From Amphirosellinia nigrospora (lineage: Eukaryota; Ascomycota; Sordariomycetes; Xylariales; Xylariaceae), in NCBI GenBank assembly GCA_004123355.1, contig SCHM01000002.1:5615569-5679568 (forward strand): a stretch of DNA of 64,000 nt. Reading direction: 5' to 3'. The number at the start of each line of letters is the position of its first letter. Position 1 is the stretch's first letter. Positions 57,811-64,000 of the stretch are shown in pieces. Under the pieces are notes generated by a model that was not told the DNA's origin, ran no database searches, and was given only the letters and a program-made list of their open reading frames with translations. A program made the position numbers and the translations under genes.

Positions 57811-59760
57811 GGACGGCAGTAGCCAGGTTATCCAAACACCTGGGTGGACAAAATTAAAATGAAGGAAGAATTAAAGTTTAGAAGTAGGTGGTTGAATAAA
57901 TAGCACTTAGACAACATGCGTTTTGAACAAACAAACAAAATAAAGTCAAAACCATCTCCCCCTTTATAATAAACTACTGATGAGAATCCGTTTTTTAACC
58001 GCTGGCGCATAAAAACCCATCTTCGTCGATGTAGACAGCTGACTGCTGTACAATCAACAATCATTGGCCCCTGTGACCTCATGTTACTTCCGTTGATAAG
58101 GGATGAAACATGAAGAGTGTCATAAATGTGGTATATGGTAGGCAATAGAGACTTGTTGTTGTACGAGGTTCTAGATATATTATCGTGGAGGCTATTTGAT
58201 TATATACAGTAGTGTGACTTCTGTTTACATGTGCCTCGCTACCACGTGGATTCATTCGATAAAACATTATATTGCTTTATTCTTCCTGATAATTTCTTTG
58301 GTGGCATTGTTACTTTGGTATGTCACAAGCGAGTGCTATGACATCCCTGGCCGTGGTACGTGAGACGCGCAGTCACATGTCCCTAATATGATATTCGCCA
58401 CTCGCCTGATGCGATAAATACTAAACCTGGGAACCAATAGTGGCTTCCTGATAAGTTGTCGGATTCCACAGTGGTGACCCGCCAGGTTCCTGTGTGTTTT
58501 CTAAGCATCCCTATATTGAGGCGCGTAAGGCCGTGCCTTCAAGACACGCGGCGATGTTCAAATCTATTCGTAGGCTAAATTGACATTCATTTAGCGCAAC
58601 CGACCTTCCAGTATATCATCATATGCTTCATAAGGCTCTGTTTACCAGCCTTGCCATTACGTCTGGTTTCGCTTATACCTTCGTCCCTGGGTCTCTTAGC
58701 GAATAGCTCAGATGTTGATGTCCTAAAAATAGGCCTGGGCCATCCAAATAGCTCCGGTCTTGTTGGTAACTATGGCTTATGTTGGGGTGAGATATCTTTC
58801 GCGTCGCTTTCTTAATTGCTTTTGACAAATTCGAGTGTGTCGAAGTTCGCCCATATATCATATTGGCCCGGCACTGGATACTGTGCCTGGCTATATGACG
58901 TGGTACAGCCTTAACCGAATTGTGCTGCGGTGAACAGAAACGAAAAGTGTACACGTCATATACTTGTGTCTGGTGTTTATTAGAAGAACAATAAGCCGCT
59001 ATTTCATTCCGACCGACGTCCTATCTTGACTTGAGAAGCAAGGCTATTCGACGGCAGGCCCCGAAAGTGTGGCCAAATAAAGATACAAGATATAGATATA
59101 TCACGCCTCAAAGAAACGATAATCGTGCGACGGATAACTAGCGGCATTAAAGCACTTTGAAAAGCGGGTGGCTTCCGAACCTTGCCAACCTTGCCAACAT
59201 TGTCCGGGGGTCTAGTCTAGAAGGAAAGGCTGCCGCACCTTTGCAATCATCTACCTCGCGAAGTAAAAAGGCACATACAGATCACTTTCTTAATTATCAT
59301 TATGACTAACATCATGTTGTCATTCACACCGTCTAGTTTTCATCGGCCAAAGCCATCTTCTCATATCCTGGCACGGGTGGTCGCGGCGGGCACCTCCTAT
59401 TCCCTATTTCTGCTTCATAGAGCCGAGCATGTCCCGCTTGATTTCACCAACTTTTCGTACAACCTTTGGAAGATTCTATCCCAGACATTCATTGCCTCAC
59501 TATGACGAAAGCTAGAGGGTATGTTCGTGCTGATTATTTAACGAATCCTCGCTTTTATATATGTACATCATACAAAATTCGTTGCAAGTATGGAAGAGGT
59601 AAGGCTGATATGTTCTTTTAAAAGGTATTTGCGGGGTAACATGGATTTCATCAATATTTCACATCAAGTTGCTTGTCGTAGAGGTAAATAGAATGGCTCT
59701 CAGATTCTTATATCCTATTCTATCCTATACACTAGACACGTTATCGTAAAATAATCTGCG
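57811..59760. other. Intergenic region between the amidoligase-like and GH26 genes
   Basis: About 1.95 kb of ordinary composition with no supported gene. The frames at 57828-58145, 58673-58954 and 59302-59505 have no family resemblance. The left end should contain the amidoligase-like promoter and the right end the GH26 3' UTR. Confidence 0.4.
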
Positions 59761-61376
59761 CTATGTCTCATTATTGCGCCACCCTTGAACCTCATCCAAG
59801 GTAATAACATAATCGTCGTTGTAGATCTGTATGCATTAGCTGCTGTTTAGATAGGTTTATATAAGGCCGTTCTGGCTTACCGATTTTAACACATCAGGCG
59901 CGTTGTAATCCGCATTGTTGATGAATTGATCGCCCCAGGCGCAAAACCACACCCAGTCGGCTTGATAAGCCTTAAGCTGCGCAGGTAGAGGTATAGAACC
60001 GACCTCAGCGGCGGCGATCAGCTTCGTGTCCTTTCCGAGGTCAACTAGCGAGTTGTACTGAGCGGATAGGGGCTAGAATGAATAGTCAACAACAATCATC
60101 CTGTATAGTCGGAGAGCCGGTGAGGATTTAAAGAGTGGAAAGGGATGAACTGACGCCGTTTCCTGTCGCATACACGTCCGTGGACAACACATCTGTTACC
60201 TGGTCACCGGGGTACCAATCGGGAGAGACAGAGTTCCAGATCCAGACGATGTCGTGGAGGCCGTGGAAGTTGGTCCAGCGATCATGGATCAGATTGTAAA
60301 GAGCTTTGCAGGGCTCAGGGCCCTTTGCGCCCCACCAGAACCAACCGCCTTCGGCTTCATGCAGAGGGCGGAACAGGATGGGCACGTCCGCGTCTTGCAG
60401 TCTCTGCAGCTGCACGGCGATCGCGTCAATATCCCTAAGGATAAGGGTGTAGTTGGCGTTGGTGGTGTCGCTTAGAGCAGCAGCGATGTCAAAATCAGTC
60501 GCGTCTGTATAAAAGCCTTTGTACCACGGTTGGTCGGCTGTGTCGTAGAGACCTGTCGGCGCATTCCAGTGCCACACCACAGTTACGATACCGCCTTTAC
60601 CCGCATGTGCGATAGCATCCTCGACGGCCGTGCTGGTGGAGCCACGCTCGACGCGCGACGGGCTGTAGTCGATGAAGTCCACACCTAGCACCGCCGGCGA
60701 CTTGCCCACCTGCTGCGTTACCCAATCCGCCCACATTGGGTCTTGCTGACCTGATAGGATATTCCGGCCGTAGATGGACTTGAGATACTGGTACAGCGCT
60801 ACCGCACCCGAAGCAGCGTTGGGATCGCTCAGTTGGGGTGCGAGATTGTGCGCTGGGCGCGGCGCGGATGGTGATACGGAGATGTAATCAATAAGGTAGC
60901 TTTAGGTTGTTAGGTTTTAGCTAACGAGTATCCGATTGGTGTACTAGAGGATGAGAATATGCTTACTATCCCCAGTTGCTCACGATGTCAATCGTATTTG
61001 CGCCCTCGTTGAGCAATACCTGCCCCCCAGAAATGGTTTCGAAATCGGTAGTTCCAGCGAGGGAAACATCGGTATTCGCGCCCCCATTGAGGACCACAGT
61101 TGTCACCTTTGAGCCGAACGTCGCGGCATAGCGGATGCTGAGATCGTACAGCTTCGCGCTGTCGCTGTTAACTGTGAATGTAATCTTGTCGGTTGCAGTG
61201 TCAAATCCGTCGACATAGCCCGTCCCTGAGTAACCTGCTTGCGCCGTGTCAGTCATAACCCCTGTCAGAACTGCATCTTCTGCTTCATATATTTGCGCAT
61301 CGTTGCGTCGTCCCAAGGTATGAGCCTGCGCGCCGAGCGCTAGAGCAGAGCTCAATAGCACATCGAGTTTTACCAT
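59761..61376 (-). CDS. Secreted GH26 endo-beta-1,4-mannanase with N-terminal CBM35-like domain
   Basis: Cleaves beta-mannan of plant cell walls; secreted via MVKLDVLLSSALALGAQAHT. Exons are 60967-61376, 60155-60899, 59881-60072 and 59761-59826, all with GT-AG introns. Residues of about 28-145 form a CBM35-like beta-sandwich (IYEAEDAVLTGVM, GYSGTGYVDGFD, LNEGANTIDIVSNWG). The GH26 barrel follows, with LGVDFIDYSPS, IVTVVWHWNAP, the acid/base Glu in LFRPLHEAEGGWFWWG, WIWNSVSPDWYPGD and the nucleophile Glu in IAAAEVGSIP. The protein is 470 residues, normal for the CBM35-GH26 arrangement. No frame slip in 1413 coding bases. It is probably induced on plant polysaccharide, but I see no identifiable regulator site. 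Confidence 0.92.
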
Positions 61377-62186
61377 GATTTCGGCGAGCTTCTTAGCCAG
61401 TCTCGTGTCTATCTCATCATATCAACATGTTGTATCGAGTGGTTTTCGACGATTTATATGTCAATTGCAGCGACATTCATTTTGACCATCATGTAACTGG
61501 AGCTGGCCGCTCCGTGGCCAAAGCAAGATTAGCTTCCGTGGTCGCATTAGTGGGGGAAACTAGATCCGACGCACCGAACACATTTGAGATAGATTCCCCC
61601 TGAGCCCTGTCCGACGTGTGGTATGGAGTATACCGAGTTGGGGCTGGACACTCGGTCTTGGCGGGTCCGCCCCCGGGCATTCAAACCGGCAAGTCGGCGC
61701 GCGATCTACAGCAGATTTCGGCGCTACTAACTTAGTAGGGCTGGTGATAATGGTGTTTCTATTCTATTTACGGCAAGTTGTTAGCAGCAAATACGCAGCG
61801 CGGAAAAAGAGGAGAGACACGTGCATGACGCAATTGGACATTGCCTCTGAATACTATTCATGGTGGTGGCAAGACGTAATATTTACTCCCTCTTAATCCT
61901 CGTAAGCGTCAAAATATAGACGTTGCGAGTACCATACTATTTCCTTTGATTGTGACATAAGTGAAGTCGTCCACACAAGCTAAGTGCGTTACCGGCGGAC
62001 TGGAACAAGTTCTGACTGACTGTGAGAGGATTGGTCGGCTTTCCCAGTTAGGTATGGCGACATTTGTGTCGAACACAATGTTTGGCCACTTTCCCGGCCT
62101 CGTGCGCTTGTAGGAGCACGACGCAGTGATTAGAAGCATTAAGAAGTTTTCATCGTTTATCTATACAAAGTTTCATGTCGTATATT
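61377..62186. other. GH26 promoter and intergenic region
   Basis: About 810 bp between the GH26 ATG and the 3' end of the next minus-strand gene. No similarity is seen in the short frames at 61489-61896. Confidence 0.4.
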
Positions 62187-63158
62187 TCATTGTTCTTTAA
62201 CGCCCGCGTCTGGAAGTAGTTGGGAGTTCGCTTGACGCTTAACACAGGTATAGTCCCTACGTCTTGTCGTGCGTGTAAGTGAATTGGGAAGTCTCCACCT
62301 AGTACAATCAGACATCCTCAGTTCTTGCTGGCTCAGTCTCGCTGCTATCGATAATCGCTTGAATCTGGCTGAGGCAACACGCTCTTTGATCATGGCCGAG
62401 ACGATAGAACCATGTCGAGTCGAGGCAGTGGGGAACATACTTCTTCTCCGAGGCTCAGATGCAAGAGCGACAGAGTCTTCCCAGTAGTGTCCGTCTTCAG
62501 CATGTCCACGTGAGCCCCTGCGGCTGTTCATAGCGGTAGCCATGTTGTGTGTTTCTTCGGGTCATTTAGCGCAAAGAGTACGTCGACGGTGTCCTGACGA
62601 CGTCTCGTGTGATAAAACTTCACCTTGTAGTGAGGCCTGAATGATTGTTCATGATAATGCTTCATGAGCTCCGAGGGGTCGGAAACGCTGGCCAATCGCT
62701 CGTGTGTAGACTGCCAGGGCTGCAGCCTGTTCACTAACCGGAAGGCAATCGTGGGGATTCGAGAATTTTCAACGCTTTCCAGTAAAAATACTTTCTGGCA
62801 CAGGGCACTAAAGTGTGTGCAAGAAAGCTTATGCGCATTTCCTAGGCCGCCTTGTTGAATCGACTTGTCAGACTCCAATCCGATGGCCGCTGAACTTAAT
62901 GGAAGCCCTACCTTGAGCTTGTTTTCATATGCTTGAATCTTATTCGCAAGATCGTTATTGTTTCGCCTTTGACGACCGGAGATAGTCTTAGACAGCGCTG
63001 ATGATGGCCTCGAGATTTTCTAGCTCTAGTTTGAGTTTGGTAGCTTGATGGGGAGCATTTTTGAAATCGTATATGACCATCGTCAAAGTCTTGGTGGCTT
63101 TTATAGTAATATCAGCACCGCCGATGAGACCAGTCACGATACCAATAATATCCGCCAT
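62187..63158 (-). CDS. Fungal STAND/HeLo-like N-terminal-domain protein
   Basis: From ATG 63158 it reads MADIIGIVTGLIGGADITIK, then TMVIYDFKNAPHQATKLKLE, an amphipathic start typical of the N-terminal domain on fungal STAND, ankyrin and HeLo-like proteins that act in programmed cell death or signalling. After a one-base frame slip at about 63000 (AISAV to KTISGRQRRNNND) it continues with KIQAYENKLK, FSALCQKVFLLESVENSRIP and LLASVSDPSE-like sequence. A further slip near 62550 (AAGAAAC) leads to MATAMNSRRGSRGHAEDGHY and an Arg-rich tail ending at 62187. No NB-ARC, NACHT or repeat domain follows, so it is a short stand-alone version. A GTAGGG donor at about 62912 could hide an intron. Moderate certainty. 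Confidence 0.55.
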
Positions 63159-64000
63159 ATGGCCCACACACCACGATGCAATTTAAGTCTCTATATCAAT
63201 AAGCGATGAGTATTACGTATCGTCCAGCTACGACGCTGGTGAAATTGTAGGAAGCCACGTATCGGCATGTATATAGTCAACGTAAGTTCTTCTAGCTTAC
63301 CTGGAGGCAAGGCATTCTAGGTACAAATCTACCTGAAGAAGCGATTTGGGGCTGCGCTAGGTCATTACGAACGAGTATAGCCAATCAGAATGGAACCTGA
63401 TAGCTGTGCCTACGCCACATTGAACTTGTCTATACCTCGATTCTCGCCCTGTGCCTGTGTCGAGAGTTACTGGTATGTTGACGTTGCATTTGCATTATCG
63501 TCGTCACTCGTAATTGCTTTAAGCCCAAGTGACTATAAGGAGATGGTTTTTAAGGGGAACAAAACGAGACCAAAACTTTACGACAGCAAGTTGCCTACTA
63601 TGTATGGCCACACCCGTTTGGAGCGAATCAGAGGCCTGGATCTCGCTAGCGCGTTAGATCTAAAGTTTTGGTAGCTATCCCCATTCGGCAAATTAAAAGT
63701 AAGCTTTTAATCAGACTTGAATGCAGGGGTACTGAATTGAGTTAGTTTGATGTCTAATGACAACCGCGGGGCCGGATCCTGGTTATAAAGTTGCATGCTC
63801 GGGGCGCAGACCACGTCCAAGAGGTTCCAATGCTTGATACTTTGGAATGAATGAATAAAGAAACATTACCGTGTGTGCCTATATTGACCCGAAAATTACC
63901 TGCGTCATCATGGGATTATGTAAGGCCGACCAGCATGGGTGTCTTGTATGCATGGATATATATAGTAGTCACAGTGCTGGGACACTACCTAGGTCCCTCC
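63159..64000. other. Right-edge region upstream of the STAND-type gene
   Basis: About 840 bp with the promoter of the minus-strand gene and a TACCTAGGT half-palindrome at 63986-63994. A 94-codon frame at 63390-63674 (MEPDSCAYATLNLSIPRFSP...) has no recognised family. Confidence 0.4.

Noticed and set aside
1-64000. CRISPR arrays, rRNA genes and telomere repeats
   Set aside because: None seen. No regular repeat-spacer pattern, no rRNA-like conserved blocks and no TTAGGG arrays at either end.

Overview
The window is nuclear DNA of a filamentous ascomycete (Pezizomycotina, most likely a Sordariomycete). The evidence is short GT-AG introns of about 45-120 nt, a con-6 conidiation gene, HET-domain and STAND-type N-terminal genes, fungal GH26 and GH76 enzymes, and one block whose AT-richness looks like repeat-induced point mutation (RIP). 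It is neither bacterial nor organellar.

Layout. 1-4.6 kb: two divergent HET-domain genes, the left one leaving the window. 5.4-7.9 kb: a secreted GMC oxidoreductase. 8.4-11.1 kb: a divergent housekeeping pair, kinetochore Sos7 and a splicing-factor-38B-like protein. 11.4-13.4 kb: an Arg/Ser-rich low-complexity gene. 14.6 kb: an intron-containing tRNA-Pro. 15.6 kb: con-6. 16.9-18.1 kb: a decayed MFS permease. 18.8-21 kb: a DUF3176-type membrane protein. 21.3-23.4 kb: an APC-family permease. 23.8-25 kb: a decayed duplicated gene. 26-27.2 kb: an HSL-type alpha/beta hydrolase. 27.5-28.9 kb: aspartate-semialdehyde dehydrogenase. 30.2-31 kb: an R-SNARE (Snc1). 33.7-35.5 kb: a GH76 mannan enzyme of the Dfg5/Dcw1 type. 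36.7-37.6 kb: a secreted HD-domain protein. 40.77-55.49 kb: two nested LTR-retrotransposon fossils. 55.7-57.8 kb: a possible membrane protein and an amidoligase-like gene. 59.8-61.4 kb: a GH26 mannanase with an N-terminal carbohydrate-binding region. 62.2-63.2 kb: a HeLo/STAND-type N-terminal-domain protein.

Two patterns cut across the genes. First, many otherwise well-conserved genes break frame exactly where one base is missing, most often from a short homopolymer: GMC, the splicing-factor-like gene, con-6, DUF3176, the permease (four places), the esterase, GH76, the STAND-type gene and others. Sos7, Snc1, the semialdehyde dehydrogenase and GH26 read through cleanly. This looks more like leftover single-base errors of a long-read assembly than mass pseudogenisation, so many genes called broken here may be whole. 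Second, the palindrome TACCTAGGTA recurs in intergenic DNA far above chance.

Functionally the window mixes core genes (amino-acid synthesis, secretion, kinetochore, splicing, tRNA) with accessory ones (incompatibility or immunity-type HET and STAND domains, secreted oxidoreductase and glycosidases, permeases). The accessory genes are not arranged as a clear biosynthetic cluster.
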